Shown piece after piece: positions 11,893 to 21,312 of a DNA stretch of 64,000 nt. The notes below the pieces were generated by a model that was given only the letters and a program-made list of their open reading frames with translations, ran no database searches and was not told the DNA's origin. Made by a program: the position numbers and the translations under genes. Source of the stretch: Methylosinus sp. Ce-a6 (lineage in GTDB: Bacteria > Pseudomonadota > Alphaproteobacteria > Rhizobiales > Beijerinckiaceae); the NCBI RefSeq assembly GCF_009811655.1, contig NZ_BGJX01000006.1:118426-182425 (forward strand). Reading direction: 5' to 3'. Every line of letters starts with the position of its first letter. Position 1 is the stretch's first letter.

Positions 11893-12834
11893 ATGTCGCA
11901 CAAAATCGTCTTTCTCGATCGCGAGACGCTCGACGCCAATCTCCGCAAGCCGAATTTTCCGCACGACTATACCGAATACGCCCAGAGCTCCCCGGCCGAT
12001 GTGGTCGAACGTCTGAAGGGCGCGACCATCGCCATCACCAACAAAGTGCCGCTGCGCGAGGACACGCTGAAGCAGCTTCCCGATCTGAAGCTGATCGCTG
12101 TGGCCGCCACCGGCACGGATGTGATCGACAAGGCCTATACGACGGCCAAGGGAATCACCGTCTCCAACATCCGCAATTACGCCTTCAACACGCTGCCCGA
12201 GCATGTGATCGCGCTCATCTTCGCGCTGCGCCGCAATCTCGTGAATTACGTCGATTCCGTGCGCCGCGGCCGTTGGCAGGAGGCGAACCAGTTCTGCTAT
12301 TTCGACTATCCGATCTACGACATCGCCGGCTCGACGCTCGGCATCATCGGCTATGGCGCGCTCGGCAAGTCGATCGCGACGCGCGCCGAGGCGCTGGGCA
12401 TGAAGATACTCATCAATGATGTCGTTCCGGGGCCGAACATCGTCGATATTCCGACGATCCTGCGCGAGGCGGATGTCGTCACGCTCAATCTGCCGCTGAC
12501 GCCGCAGACGAAGAATCTCATCGGCGCCAAAGAGCTCGCCTCGATGAAGAAGACGGCGATCCTCGTCAACACCGCGCGCGGCGGCATCGTCGACGAGCAG
12601 GCGCTCGCCGATGCGCTGCGCAATGGCGTCATCGCCGGCGCCGGCTTCGACGTGCTGACGGTCGAACCACCCAAGCAGGGCAATATTCTGCTCGACCCGA
12701 CGATTCCCAATCTCATCGTCACGCCGCATGTCGCCTGGGCCTCGAAAGAGGCGATGCAGGTGCTCGCCGACCAGCTCATCGACAATATCGACGCTTTCGT
12801 CGCCGGCGCGCCGCGCAATCTCGTGACGGCGTAA
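11893..12834 (+). CDS. hprA: Hydroxypyruvate reductase, NAD(P)H-dependent
   Basis: Reduces hydroxypyruvate to D-glycerate, the step after SgaA in the serine cycle. The 313-residue product belongs to the D-2-hydroxyacid dehydrogenase family. It has the nucleotide-binding GYGALGKSIA near residues 150-160, NTARGGIVDEQAL with the catalytic Arg region, a downstream acid, and the catalytic His in TPHVAWAS. GGGGGAAG precedes the ATG. A repeat-bearing gap of about 210 bp follows before mtdA. Confidence 0.96.
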   Translation: MSHKIVFLDRETLDANLRKPNFPHDYTEYAQSSPADVVERLKGATIAITNKVPLREDTLKQLPDLKLIAVAATGTDVIDKAYTTAKGITVSNIRNYAFNTLPEHVIALIFALRRNLVNYVDSVRRGRWQEANQFCYFDYPIYDIAGSTLGIIGYGALGKSIATRAEALGMKILINDVVPGPNIVDIPTILREADVVTLNLPLTPQTKNLIGAKELASMKKTAILVNTARGGIVDEQALADALRNGVIAGAGFDVLTVEPPKQGNILLDPTIPNLIVTPHVAWASKEAMQVLADQLIDNIDAFVAGAPRNLVTA

Positions 12835-12868
12835 ACGCAGTTGCGGAACGTCTCGCGCCCGACCCGCG

Positions 12869-13008
12869 CGTCATGGCCGGGCTCGTCCCGGCCATCCACG
12901 CCGAGAGGCGCCGGAGTGAACGAGATGAAAGTTGAAACGCATCAGAACGCCTCGGGCGCCGCGCGCGATCTCGTGGCGTGGATGGCCGGGACGAACCCGG
13001 CCATGACG
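12869..13008. repeat. 34-bp inverted repeat pair inside the serine-cycle cluster
   Basis: The left arm (12869-12902) and right arm (12975-13008) are reverse complements at 33 of 34 positions, each ending in GTCATGGCCGG and containing an inner CCGGG/CCCGG palindrome. The 72 bp between them show no gene. The structure resembles Rhizobiales intergenic palindromic units. It lies between the hprA stop and the mtdA ribosome site and would form a long hairpin in the operon mRNA. Confidence 0.85.
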
Positions 13009-13046
13009 AGCCCGGCAATGACGGCCAGCCTTTCGCAGGACCTGCT

Positions 13047-13907
13047 ATGACTCAAAAGCTGCTCTTCCTTCTCGACACCGATCCGGTCCCGAGCGTGTTC
13101 GACACGGTCGTCGCCTATGACGGCGGCGCGGATCACGTCATCGGCTACGCCAATGTGACGCCGGAGACTGTCGGCGCGCTCGTCGACGGCGCGATCTATA
13201 CGCGCGGGCCGAAGGAGAAGCAGTTCACCGCGCTCTTCGTCGGCGGCGGCGATATGGTCGCGGGCGAGACGCTGTTCAAAGCGGTGCGCAAGCGCTTCTT
13301 CGCCAATTTCCGCGTCTCGGTGATGCTCGATTCCAACGGCTCCAACACGACGGCGGCCGCCGGCGTCGCTCTGCTCGCCAAGGCCAGGCCGCTCGCCGGC
13401 AAAAAGGCCGTCGTGCTCGCCGGCACCGGGCCGGTGGGCCTGCGCGCCGCCGCCTTCCTGCATTCGGAGGGCGCCGAAGTCGCTATCACCTCGCGCGTCA
13501 AGGCGCGCGCCGACGCCGCGGCCAAGGCGCTGCAGGATCGTTTCGGCTTCACGCCCACGGCGATCGAGGCGCCCGACAACGCCGCTCGCGCCGCGGCGGT
13601 CAAGGGAACGCACATCGTCTTTGCGGCCGGCGCGATCGGCGTGCAGCTGCTCGAGGAGAAGGATTGGCAGAACGATCCGACGATCGAGCTCATCGCCGAT
13701 GTGAACGCGCAGCCGCCGCTCGGCGTCGGCGGCGTCGAGGCGACCGACAAGGCCAAGGAGCGCCACGGCAAGATCGTCATCGGCGCGCTCGGCGTCGGCG
13801 GGCTGAAGTTGAAGCTGCATCGCGCCTGCATCGGCCAGCTGTTCGAGGCCTCCGACAAGGTGTTCGACGCCGAGGAAATCTACGCCCAGGCCAAGGCGAA
13901 CGCCTGA
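13047..13907 (+). CDS. mtdA: NADP-dependent methylenetetrahydromethanopterin/methylene-H4F dehydrogenase
   Basis: Interconverts methylene- and methenyl-tetrahydrofolate (or -methanopterin) with NADP. In assimilation it supplies methylene-H4F for serine hydroxymethyltransferase. The 286 residues match the MtdA length; MTQKLLFLLDTDPVPSVFD is the characteristic N-terminus, and VVLAGTGPVGLRAA is the nucleotide-binding loop. The ATG at 13047 is preceded by CAGGA at 6 nt. An in-frame ATG 69 nt upstream would read through the inverted repeat and is rejected. It is followed closely by fchA, as in Methylobacterium. Confidence 0.97.
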   Translation: MTQKLLFLLDTDPVPSVFDTVVAYDGGADHVIGYANVTPETVGALVDGAIYTRGPKEKQFTALFVGGGDMVAGETLFKAVRKRFFANFRVSVMLDSNGSNTTAAAGVALLAKARPLAGKKAVVLAGTGPVGLRAAAFLHSEGAEVAITSRVKARADAAAKALQDRFGFTPTAIEAPDNAARAAAVKGTHIVFAAGAIGVQLLEEKDWQNDPTIELIADVNAQPPLGVGGVEATDKAKERHGKIVIGALGVGGLKLKLHRACIGQLFEASDKVFDAEEIYAQAKANA

Positions 13908-13926
13908 TTTGTAAGGATCGACGAGA

Positions 13927-14556
13927 ATGACCAAGGACGAAACGATCGGCAAATTTCTCGACGATCTCGCGAGCGAGCGCCCGACGCCCGGCGGCGGCGG
14001 CGCGGCGGCGGTGATGGGCGCGATCGGCGCGGCGCTGGTGTCGATGGTCGCCAATCTGACCATCGGCAAGAAGAATTACGAAGCCGTCGAGGAAGATCTG
14101 AAAGCCGCGCGCGCCGAGGCGGAGCGCGTCCGCGCCGAGCTCACCGCGGCGATCGAGGAAGATGTCGTCGCTTTCAATTCGGTGATGGGCGCTTACGGCC
14201 TGCCGCGCGCCACGGACGAAGAGAAGGCCGCGCGCACGGCGGCCATTCAGGCCGCGCTCAAGGACGCAACGCTCGCGCCGCTTCGCGCGGTGAATGCCTG
14301 CTTCGAGGTGATCCGCCTCTCGCAGGCCGCGGCCGACAAGGGCAATCTCAACGTCATCAGCGACGCGGGCGTCGCCGTTCTCGCGGCCAATGCCGGATTG
14401 CGGAGCGCCGCGCTCAACGTCTACATCAATGCAAAGGCGATCAAGGATCGCGAATTCGCCGAGTCGAGAATCGCCGAAGTCGAGTCTCTGCTGGCCGCGG
14501 CGGCCGAGAAGACGGAGGCCGTCTACAAGGTCGTGAGAGACAAGATCGGCTCGTGA
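13927..14556 (+). CDS. fchA: Methenyltetrahydrofolate cyclohydrolase
   Basis: Interconverts formyl-H4F and methenyl-H4F, linking FtfL to MtdA. The 209-residue product belongs to the FTCD cyclodeaminase/cyclohydrolase family, unrelated to FolD. It is mostly helical, with the N-terminal signature PTPGGGGAAAVMGAIGAALV and a central NLNVISDAGVAV. AAGGA lies about 10 nt before the ATG, only 19 nt after mtdA, so the two are almost certainly co-transcribed. Confidence 0.95.
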   Translation: MTKDETIGKFLDDLASERPTPGGGGAAAVMGAIGAALVSMVANLTIGKKNYEAVEEDLKAARAEAERVRAELTAAIEEDVVAFNSVMGAYGLPRATDEEKAARTAAIQAALKDATLAPLRAVNACFEVIRLSQAAADKGNLNVISDAGVAVLAANAGLRSAALNVYINAKAIKDREFAESRIAEVESLLAAAAEKTEAVYKVVRDKIGS

Positions 14557-14604
14557 GATTTCGCCGCGCAAAACGGCGACAAAAACTGCAAGGGGAGAGG
14601 GAAC

Positions 14605-15774
14605 ATGGACGTCCATGAGTATCAAGCCAAGGAATTATTGGCGAGCTGCGGCGTCGCCGTGCCCCCCGGCACCGTCGCTTTCAGCCCCGATCAGGCCGTT
14701 TACGCCGCCACCGAGCTCGGCGGCTCCCATTGGGTGGTGAAGGCGCAGATCCACGCCGGCGCGCGCGGCAAGGCAGGCGGCATCAAGCTGTGCCGCACCT
14801 ATCACGAGGTTCAGCAGGCCGCGCGCGAATTGCTCGGCAAGCGTCTCGTCACCAAGCAGACCGGGCCGGAAGGCAAGCCCGTGCAGCGCGTCTATGTCGA
14901 GCTCGCCGATCCTTACGAGCGCGAGCTCTATCTCGGCTTCGTGCTCGATCGTAAGCTCGAGCGCGTGCGCGTCATCGCCTCGAAACATGGCGGAATGGAG
15001 ATCGAGGAGATCGCCAAGACCGATCCGGACGCCATTCTCCAGGTCATCGTCGAGCCCGCCGTCGGCCTGCTGCCCTTCCAGGCGCGCGAGCTCGCCTTTC
15101 AGCTGGGCTTGAACCTGAAGCAGGTGTCGCGCGCGGTGCAGTCGATCCTCGGCGCCTATCGCGCTTTCCGCGACAATGACGCGACCATGCTGGAGATCAA
15201 TCCGCTCGTCGTCACCAAGGACGACAAGGTGCTCGCGCTCGACGCCAAGATGTCCTTCGACGACAATGCGCTGTTCCGTCGCCGCAATATCGTCGACATG
15301 AACGATCCCTCGCAGTCCGACCCGCGCGAGGCGCAGGCGGCCGAGCATTCGCTGAATTACATCGGCCTCGACGGCGAGATCGGCTGCATCGTCAATGGCG
15401 CCGGCCTCGCCATGGCGACGATGGACATGATCAAGCACGCCGGAGGCAATCCCGCGAACTTCCTCGACGTCGGCGGCGGCGCTTCCGCCGAGCGTGTCGC
15501 GACGGCTTTCCGTCTCGTGCTCTCCGACAGCAATGTGAAAGTGGTGCTGGTCAATATCTTCGCCGGCATCAATCGCTGCGACTGGGTGGCGCAGGGCGTC
15601 ATCGACGCGGTGAAGGCGACCAACATCACCGCGCCGCTCGTCGTGCGTCTCGCCGGCACCAATGTCGAGGCCGGCCGCAAGCTGCTCGACGAGAGCGGCA
15701 TCAATGTCATCACCGCCGATTCGCTGGCCGACGCCGCCCAGAAGGCCGTCGCCGCTTGGCGCTCCGTGAAGTGA
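14605..15774 (+). CDS. mtkA: Malate-CoA ligase (malate thiokinase) beta subunit
   Basis: With MtkB it makes malyl-CoA from malate, CoA and ATP. The 389 residues form an ATP-grasp domain and a CoA-ligase domain like SucC. Visible are [12 protein letters not shown] at the N-terminus, [21 protein letters not shown], and [13 protein letters not shown] in the C-terminal domain. Sequence alone does not separate it cleanly from succinyl-CoA ligase; the setting between fchA and ppc/mclA does. AAGGGGAGAGGG precedes the ATG. Confidence 0.95.
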   Translation: MDVHEYQAKELLASCGVAVPPGTVAFSPDQAVYAATELGGSHWVVKAQIHAGARGKAGGIKLCRTYHEVQQAARELLGKRLVTKQTGPEGKPVQRVYVELADPYERELYLGFVLDRKLERVRVIASKHGGMEIEEIAKTDPDAILQVIVEPAVGLLPFQARELAFQLGLNLKQVSRAVQSILGAYRAFRDNDATMLEINPLVVTKDDKVLALDAKMSFDDNALFRRRNIVDMNDPSQSDPREAQAAEHSLNYIGLDGEIGCIVNGAGLAMATMDMIKHAGGNPANFLDVGGGASAERVATAFRLVLSDSNVKVVLVNIFAGINRCDWVAQGVIDAVKATNITAPLVVRLAGTNVEAGRKLLDESGINVITADSLADAAQKAVAAWRSVK

Positions 15775-15796
15775 GCGGCGAGGCCGGGAGGAAACA

Positions 15797-16684
15797 ATGA
15801 GCATTCTGATCGACGAAAAAACGCCCATCCTCGTCCAGGGCATCACCGGCGACAAGGGCAGCTTTCACGCCAAGGAGATGATCGACTACGGCAGCAATGT
15901 CGTCGCCGGCGTCACTCCGGGCAAGGGCGGCAAGACCATCCATGGCGTGCCGATCTTCGATACGGTGCGCGAGGCGGTGAAGCAGACCGGCGCGACGACG
16001 AGCATCACTTTCGTCGCTCCGCCCTTCGCGGCCGACGCCATCATGGAGGCGGCAGACGCCGGCATTCACCTCATCTGCTCCATCACCGACGGCATTCCGG
16101 CGCAGGACATGATGCGCGTGAAGCGCTATTTCCTGCGCTACCCGCGCGAGCGCCGGCCGATGATGGTCGGGCCGAACTGCGCCGGCATCATCAGCCCCGG
16201 CAAGGCCATGCTCGGCATCATGCCCGGCCACATCTACAAGCAGGGCAATGTCGGCCTCATCTCGCGCTCGGGCACGCTCGGCTATGAGGCGGCCTCGCAG
16301 CTGAAGGAGCTCGGGCTCGGCATCTCGACCTCGGTCGGCATAGGCGGGGATCCGATCAACGGCTCGTCCTTCCTCGATCATCTCGTGCTGTTCGATCAGG
16401 ACCCCGAGACGGAAGCGGTGCTTATCATCGGCGAGATCGGCGGTCCGCAGGAGGCCGAGGCCGCGGCCTGGATCAAGGAGAATTTCTCCAAGCCCGTGGT
16501 CGGCTTCGTCGCCGGCCTCACCGCGCCCAAGGGCCGCCGCATGGGCCATGCCGGCGCGATCATCTCGGCGACCGGCGACAGCGCCGCGGAGAAGACCGAG
16601 ATCATGAAGTCCTACGGCCTCACCGTCGCGCCGAGCCCAGCGGAGTTCGGCGCCGCCGTCGCCTCCGTGCTGAAGCGCGCGTGA
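15797..16684 (+). CDS. mtkB: Malate-CoA ligase (malate thiokinase) alpha subunit
   Basis: Carries the CoA-binding and phospho-histidine half of malate thiokinase. The 295-residue SucD-like protein has the [19 protein letters not shown]-terminal CoA-binding motif, [11 protein letters not shown], and the active-site histidine H251 in [20 protein letters not shown] lies just before the ATG. It follows mtkA by 22 nt and precedes a repeat-bearing gap before ppc. Confidence 0.95.
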   Translation: MSILIDEKTPILVQGITGDKGSFHAKEMIDYGSNVVAGVTPGKGGKTIHGVPIFDTVREAVKQTGATTSITFVAPPFAADAIMEAADAGIHLICSITDGIPAQDMMRVKRYFLRYPRERRPMMVGPNCAGIISPGKAMLGIMPGHIYKQGNVGLISRSGTLGYEAASQLKELGLGISTSVGIGGDPINGSSFLDHLVLFDQDPETEAVLIIGEIGGPQEAEAAAWIKENFSKPVVGFVAGLTAPKGRRMGHAGAIISATGDSAAEKTEIMKSYGLTVAPSPAEFGAAVASVLKRA

Positions 16685-16689
16685 CAAGA

Positions 16690-16750
16690 CGGCAGTCGGC
16701 AAATAGGCAGTCGGCAGTCGATTTGCCGACAGCCCGACGCCGACTGCCCT
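16690..16750. repeat. Tandem/inverted GGCAGTCGG repeat between mtkB and ppc
   Basis: Starts 6 nt after the mtkB stop. GGCAGTCGGC occurs at 16691 with further GGCAGTCGG and GGCAGTCG units after it, and the inverse forms ATTTGCCGAC (16721-16730) and GCCGACTGCC (near 16739-16748) follow, so mutually exclusive hairpins are possible. No T-run; ppc begins about 20 nt later. Confidence 0.65.
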
Positions 16751-16772
16751 TCCCGTAGAGTCAGGAGCCCGC

Positions 16773-19523
16773 ATGACCGCCGAACCAAAGGCCGCATTGC
16801 CCGAATCGCCCTCGTCCGCCGCTCCTTCGGCGTTGGCGACGCGATCGGTCAAGGAGGCGGCGGCCTTTCTGTTCGACCAGCTCGTCGGCGTGGTGAAGCG
16901 TCACCAGCCAGAGATCGCGCCGGTGCTGCGCGGCTTCGGCTCCTCCGCCGGCCTGCCGCCGGCGTCGATGGCGCGGGCGCTGCAGGCGCAGGGCATATGG
17001 TTCCAGCTTCTGTCGATCGCCGAGCAGGCCTCGGCCATGCGCCGGCGCCGCACGATCGAGCGCGCCAAGGGCCGCGACGAATTGCTCGGCTCCTTCGCCC
17101 ATGTGCTCGCCGACGCCGCCAAGACCGGCGTCACCGCCGATGAGATTCGCGCGCAGCTCAAATCGCTGCGCATACGTCCCGTCATCACCGCCCATCCGAC
17201 CGAGGCCAAGCGCGTCACCGTCCTCGAGAAGAACCGCAGGATCTATCTGCTGCTCAAGGACCTCGAATCCTCGCGCTGGACCGATCGCGAGCGCGCCGCC
17301 CGCATCGGCGCCGTCGGCGACCAGATCGAGCTCCTGTGGCTCACCGGCGAATTGCATCTCGAGAAGCCGACCGTCGAGCACGAGGTCGCCTGGGGCCTGC
17401 ATTTCTTCGCCGAGAATCTCTTCGATCTCGCGCCGGAGATGCTCGCCGCCTTCGAGAGCGCGCTCGCCGCTCACTATCCCAATGAGCGCTTCGACGTGAC
17501 GCCCTTCTTCCAATTCGGCTCCTGGATCGGCGGCGACCGCGACGGCAATCCTTTCGTCACCAATGCGGTGACGCGCGAGACGATGATCGTCAACGCGCTC
17601 GCGAGCCTCGACTATTATCGCCAGCGCGTGCTCGACCTCGCCCGCGTGCTGTCGATCAGCGAGAGTTCGGTGACGATTCCGGCCGAGTTCCGCGCCGCGC
17701 TGGAGGCGCAGCTCGCCGCGGTCGCGGACGCCGACAGGATCAGGACGCGCAATCAGGGCGAGGCCTTCCGTCAATATCTCTCCTGCGTGCTGCGCAAGCT
17801 CGACGAGACGATTCTCGCGACCAAGGGCGAGCCGAAAGGCCGGCCGCGCTACGCCAACGCCGACGAGCTCATTCACGATCTGCGCATTCTCGAGCAGGGT
17901 CTCACCGAGAGCCGCAGCGCCTCGCTCGCCGCCGATCTGGTGCGGCCGGCGCGCCGCGCCGTCGAGATTTTCCGCTTCAGCACCGTGCGTCTCGATCTGC
18001 GCGAGAATACGACGCGCACCAATAACGCCCTGCGCGACATTCATCGCGTCAAGACCGGCAAGGACGCGCCCGACGTCGATTCGCCCGAGTGGCGGGCCTG
18101 GCTCATCGCCGAGCTGGCGCAGCCGCGCAGCGGCGTTCCGCTCGCCGGCCTCTCGCCCGAGTCGCAGGACACGCTCGACATGTTCGCGCTCGTCGCGGAT
18201 ATGCGCTCGCGGCTCGATCGCGAGGCTTTCGGCAGCTTCATCCTCTCCATGACCCATTCGGTCGCCGATGTTCTCGGCGCCTATGTGCTGGCGAAGGAGG
18301 GCGGCCTCTATCTCGACGAAGCCGGCCTCGAGCTCTGCACCCTGCCCATCGTGCCGCTGTTCGAGACGATCCCCGATCTGCGCGCCGCGCCCGTCATCAT
18401 GCGCGAGCTATTGCGCGTGCCCGTCGTGCGCCGCAGCACACGCTGGCAGGGCAATGTGCAAGAGGTGATGATCGGCTATTCCGACTCCAACAAGGACGGC
18501 GGTTTTCTCTCGTCGAACTGGGAGCTCGCGAAAGCGCAATCGAAGCTCACGCGCCTCGGCGAGGAACTCGGCGTCGCCATCGCCTTCTTCCACGGCCGCG
18601 GCGGCTCGGTCAGCCGCGGCGGCGCGCCGACCGGCCACGCCATCGCCGCGCAGCCGGCGGGCTCGATTCGCGGCCGCTTCCGCGTCACCGAGCAGGGCGA
18701 GGTCGTCTCCTTCAAATACGCCAATCGCGGCACGGCGGCCTATCAGCTGGAGCTGCTGGCGAGCAGCGTCTTCGCCCATGCGTTGAAATCCGAGCGCGAG
18801 GACGCGCTGGTGCCGCGCGCGGAATTCGACGACGCGCTCGAGGCTTTGTCCGGCGCGTCGCTCGCGGCTTACGGCAAATTCATCGCCGATCCCGATCTCG
18901 TCGCCTATTTCCAGGCGGCGAGCCCGCTCGAGGAAATCTCGCTGCTCAATATCGGCTCGCGGCCGGCGCGGCGTTTCGGCGCGCGCAGCCTCGCCGATCT
19001 GCGCGCCATCCCCTGGGTCTTCGCCTGGGCGCAGAATCGCCATGCGATCACCGGCTGGTACGGCGTCGGCTCCGGCCTTTCGAGCTTCATCGAGGTGCGC
19101 GGGGAGCGCGGGCTGCAGCTCCTGCATCGCATGTTCGAGGATTCGCGGCTCTTCCGCCTCATCCTCGACGAGGTGGAGAAGACGCTCGCGCTCGTCGATC
19201 TCGGCATTGCGCGGCAATACGCTTCGCTCGTCGCCGACGAGGCCGTGCGCAAGAAGATCTTCTCGGCGATCGAGGCCGAATATCACCTCACCTGCGAGAG
19301 CGTGCTGCGCATCACCGGCTCCGGCGAGATCGGCGCGCGCTTCACCGATTATCAGGCGCGGCTCGCGCATCGCCTCGCCACGATCAACGAAGTCAACCGC
19401 GAGCAGGTGGAATTGCTGCGCCAGTTCCGCACCACGGAAGAAGAGGCGCTGAAGGAGGAATACAAGTCGGCTCTGCTGCTGTCGATCAGCTGCATCGCCG
19501 CCGGCCTCGGCGCCACCGGATAA
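16773..19523 (+). CDS. ppc: Phosphoenolpyruvate carboxylase
   Basis: Carboxylates PEP to oxaloacetate, the CO2-fixing step of the serine cycle. The 916 residues are the normal length. Catalytic motifs are intact: TAHPTEAKRV, GGDRDGNPFVT, GYSDSNKDGGF, the glycine-rich FHGRGGSVSRGGAP, and a C-terminal end in GLGATG. TCAGGAG lies upstream of the ATG. A serine-cycle Ppc is typically not acetyl-CoA-activated; that cannot be judged here. It sits between mtkB and mclA in the standard order. Confidence 0.97.
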   Translation: MTAEPKAALPESPSSAAPSALATRSVKEAAAFLFDQLVGVVKRHQPEIAPVLRGFGSSAGLPPASMARALQAQGIWFQLLSIAEQASAMRRRRTIERAKGRDELLGSFAHVLADAAKTGVTADEIRAQLKSLRIRPVITAHPTEAKRVTVLEKNRRIYLLLKDLESSRWTDRERAARIGAVGDQIELLWLTGELHLEKPTVEHEVAWGLHFFAENLFDLAPEMLAAFESALAAHYPNERFDVTPFFQFGSWIGGDRDGNPFVTNAVTRETMIVNALASLDYYRQRVLDLARVLSISESSVTIPAEFRAALEAQLAAVADADRIRTRNQGEAFRQYLSCVLRKLDETILATKGEPKGRPRYANADELIHDLRILEQGLTESRSASLAADLVRPARRAVEIFRFSTVRLDLRENTTRTNNALRDIHRVKTGKDAPDVDSPEWRAWLIAELAQPRSGVPLAGLSPESQDTLDMFALVADMRSRLDREAFGSFILSMTHSVADVLGAYVLAKEGGLYLDEAGLELCTLPIVPLFETIPDLRAAPVIMRELLRVPVVRRSTRWQGNVQEVMIGYSDSNKDGGFLSSNWELAKAQSKLTRLGEELGVAIAFFHGRGGSVSRGGAPTGHAIAAQPAGSIRGRFRVTEQGEVVSFKYANRGTAAYQLELLASSVFAHALKSEREDALVPRAEFDDALEALSGASLAAYGKFIADPDLVAYFQAASPLEEISLLNIGSRPARRFGARSLADLRAIPWVFAWAQNRHAITGWYGVGSGLSSFIEVRGERGLQLLHRMFEDSRLFRLILDEVEKTLALVDLGIARQYASLVADEAVRKKIFSAIEAEYHLTCESVLRITGSGEIGARFTDYQARLAHRLATINEVNREQVELLRQFRTTEEEALKEEYKSALLLSISCIAAGLGATG

Positions 19524-19550
19524 ACTCTTACAGAGGGAAAGGAAGTAGTC

Positions 19551-20525
19551 ATGAGCTTCACTTTGATCGAGCAGGCGACGCCGCGTCTCCATCGCTCCGA
19601 GCTCGCCGTTCCGGGCTCCGCCCCCGGCATGTTCGAGAAGGCCGCGGCCTCCAAGTCCGACCAGGTCTTCCTCGACCTCGAGGACGCCGTCGCTCCGGAC
19701 GACAAGGAGCAGGCGCGCAAGAACATCATCCAGGGCCTCAACGACATCGATTGGGGCAATAAGACGATGACGCTGCGCATCAACGGCCTCGATACGCATT
19801 ACGCCTATCGGGACGTCGTCGATGTCGTCGAGAACTGCCCGCGTCTCGACGTGATCCTCATTCCGAAGGTCGGCGTTCCGCAGGACGTCTACGCCATCGA
19901 CATGCTGGTCACGCAGATCGAGCAATATAAAAAGCGCACCAAGCGCATCGGCTTCGAGCTTCTGATCGAGACCGCGCTCGGCATGGCCAATGTCGAGGCG
20001 ATCGCTCAGGCGTCGAAGCGCAATGAGGCGCTCTCCTTCGGCGTCGCCGATTACGCCGCTTCGACCCGCGCCCGCACCACCGTCATCGGCGGCGTGAACC
20101 CGGATTACGGCGTTCTCTCGGACAAGGACGCCGAGGGCAATCGCCAATATTTCTGGGCCGATCAGTGGCATGCGGCGCAGACGCGCTTCCTCGTCGCCGC
20201 GCGCGCCTATGGCCTGCGTCCCATCGACGGTCCCTTCGGCGACTTCGGCGATCCGGACGGCTATATCGCCGCCGCCAAGCGCGCGGCTGTGCTGGGCTTC
20301 GAGGGCAAATGGGCGATCCATCCCTCGCAGATCGATCTCGCGAACCAGGTCTTCACGCCTTCCGAGGCGGAAGTGAAGAAGGCCCGCCGCATTCTCGAGG
20401 CGATGGAGCAGGCGGCCAAGGAAGGCCGCGGCGCCGTGTCGCTCGACGGCCGCCTGATCGACATCGCCAGCATCCGCATGGCGCAGGCGCTGATCGACAA
20501 GGCGAACCAGATCGGCGCCGCGTAA
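19551..20525 (+). CDS. mclA: L-malyl-CoA/beta-methylmalyl-CoA lyase
   Basis: Cleaves malyl-CoA into acetyl-CoA and glyoxylate, closing the serine cycle. The 324-residue product belongs to the HpcH/HpaI-CitE superfamily, with LAVPGSAPGMFEKAA, FLDLEDAVAPDDK (magnesium-binding acid region), RINGLDT, and IHPSQI near the C-terminus. AAAGGAAG precedes the ATG, 27 nt after ppc. Downstream the operon runs into a repeat nest. Confidence 0.96.
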   Translation: MSFTLIEQATPRLHRSELAVPGSAPGMFEKAAASKSDQVFLDLEDAVAPDDKEQARKNIIQGLNDIDWGNKTMTLRINGLDTHYAYRDVVDVVENCPRLDVILIPKVGVPQDVYAIDMLVTQIEQYKKRTKRIGFELLIETALGMANVEAIAQASKRNEALSFGVADYAASTRARTTVIGGVNPDYGVLSDKDAEGNRQYFWADQWHAAQTRFLVAARAYGLRPIDGPFGDFGDPDGYIAAAKRAAVLGFEGKWAIHPSQIDLANQVFTPSEAEVKKARRILEAMEQAAKEGRGAVSLDGRLIDIASIRMAQALIDKANQIGAA

Positions 20526-20545
20526 AGGCGGGGCAATCGGCCCGA

Positions 20546-20606
20546 CCCTCATCCGACCCCCATTTCACGGGGCCACCTCCTCCCGCTCTGCGGGAGGAGG
20601 GAGAAC
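20546..20606. repeat. Palindromic repeat, family B
   Basis: CCCTCATCCGACCC, then a short GC hairpin, GGGGCCACCT, and the CTCCTCCCGC/GCGGGAGGAG hairpin. It lies immediately after mclA. It is the first of five copies within 820 bp. Confidence 0.8.
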
Positions 20607-20658
20607 CGCGAGGGCGAGCGAGTGCTGCGATCGTTAGAAGCATCGCCGGGTTGGCATT

Positions 20659-20713
20659 TTTCTCCCACTCGTGGGAGAAGGTGGCCCGGCGAAGCCGGGT
20701 CGGATGAGGGTCG
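20659..20713. repeat. Palindromic repeat, family B (inverted orientation)
   Basis: TTCTCCCACTCGTGGGAGAA hairpin, GGTGGCCCGGC, then GTCGGATGAGGGT. It faces the copy after mclA and ends within 2 bp of the DUF559 gene start. Confidence 0.8.
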
Positions 20714-20714
20714 C

Positions 20715-21158
20715 ATGCCGACGCGAGTCTCGAAGTCGAAGACTGCTTTCGCGAGAAGGCTTCGACGTGAGATGACGAATGCCGAGGAAATCCTCTGGCG
20801 TTCGCTCCGCGGCTCGGCGCTCGATGGATTGAAATTCCGGCGGCAGGTCCCGATCGGGAATTATGTCGCGGACTTTCTCTGTGTCGAGCAGAGGCTGATC
20901 GTCGAGCTCGACGGCCGGCCGCATGAAGATGAAGCCCGACGCCGTCATGACGCGATCCGCGATCGCTGGCTGCGAGATCGCGGCTATTTCGTGCTCCGCC
21001 TCGACAACGACCTCGTGATCGGCGGCGGAAACATTCCGTTGGAGCGCATCCGCGAAGCCGTCAAAGCGATCTCGGAGCGGCGCGAGCCCTCATCCGACCC
21101 CGCTTCGCGGGGCCACCTTCTCCCGCAAGCGGGAGAAGGGAGAACGTCGAGATCGTAG
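20715..21158 (+). CDS. DUF559 family (PD-(D/E)XK-type) endonuclease-like protein
   Basis: A 147-residue basic protein. Residues about 10-115 carry the DUF559 core: ARRLRREMTNAEEILWRSLR, KFRRQVPIGNYVADFLC, and LIVELDGRPHEDEARRRHD. The ADFxxxxxxLIVELDG arrangement fits a Vsr-like PD-(D/E)XK nuclease fold. The ATG at 20715 gives the usual start of the family. The last 24 codons are encoded by a family B palindromic repeat (PSSDPASRGHLLPQAGEG), so the native C-terminus has been replaced or extended by the repeat. A second repeat ends just before the start. The function of DUF559 proteins is unproven. It interrupts the mclA-gck spacing and looks like an insertion into the serine-cycle block. Confidence 0.75.
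   Translation: MPTRVSKSKTAFARRLRREMTNAEEILWRSLRGSALDGLKFRRQVPIGNYVADFLCVEQRLIVELDGRPHEDEARRRHDAIRDRWLRDRGYFVLRLDNDLVIGGGNIPLERIREAVKAISERREPSSDPASRGHLLPQAGEGRTSRS
21087..21140. repeat. Palindromic repeat, family B (inside the DUF559 3' end)
   Basis: CCCTCATCCGACCCCGC, CGGGGCCACC and the TTCTCCCGCAAGCGGGAGAA hairpin. It is translated as the C-terminal tail of the DUF559 protein. Confidence 0.85.
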
Positions 21159-21187
21159 ATTTTTCGCGGGATGTTCGACGCGCCCCT

Positions 21188-21240
21188 TCCTTCTCCCGCA
21201 GGGAGAAGGTGGCCCTCGCGTCAGCGAGGTCGGATGAGGG
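21188..21240. repeat. Palindromic repeat, family B (inverted orientation)
   Basis: CCTTCTCCCGCAGGGAGAAG, GTGGCCCTCGCG, GTCGGATGAGGG. The central hairpin is shortened relative to other copies. Confidence 0.8.
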
Positions 21241-21312
21241 TCGGCGAAGCGATCCGGATTCCGTTGGAAACTCTTCGCAACGCGGCTAGAACGATTCGCG
21301 GATCGGCGCGAG

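Noticed and set aside
14605..16684. sucCD (succinyl-CoA ligase) instead of mtkAB
   Set aside because: The folds are shared, but the position between fchA and ppc/mclA is the standard malate thiokinase setting. No 2-oxoglutarate dehydrogenase or mdh gene is adjacent.
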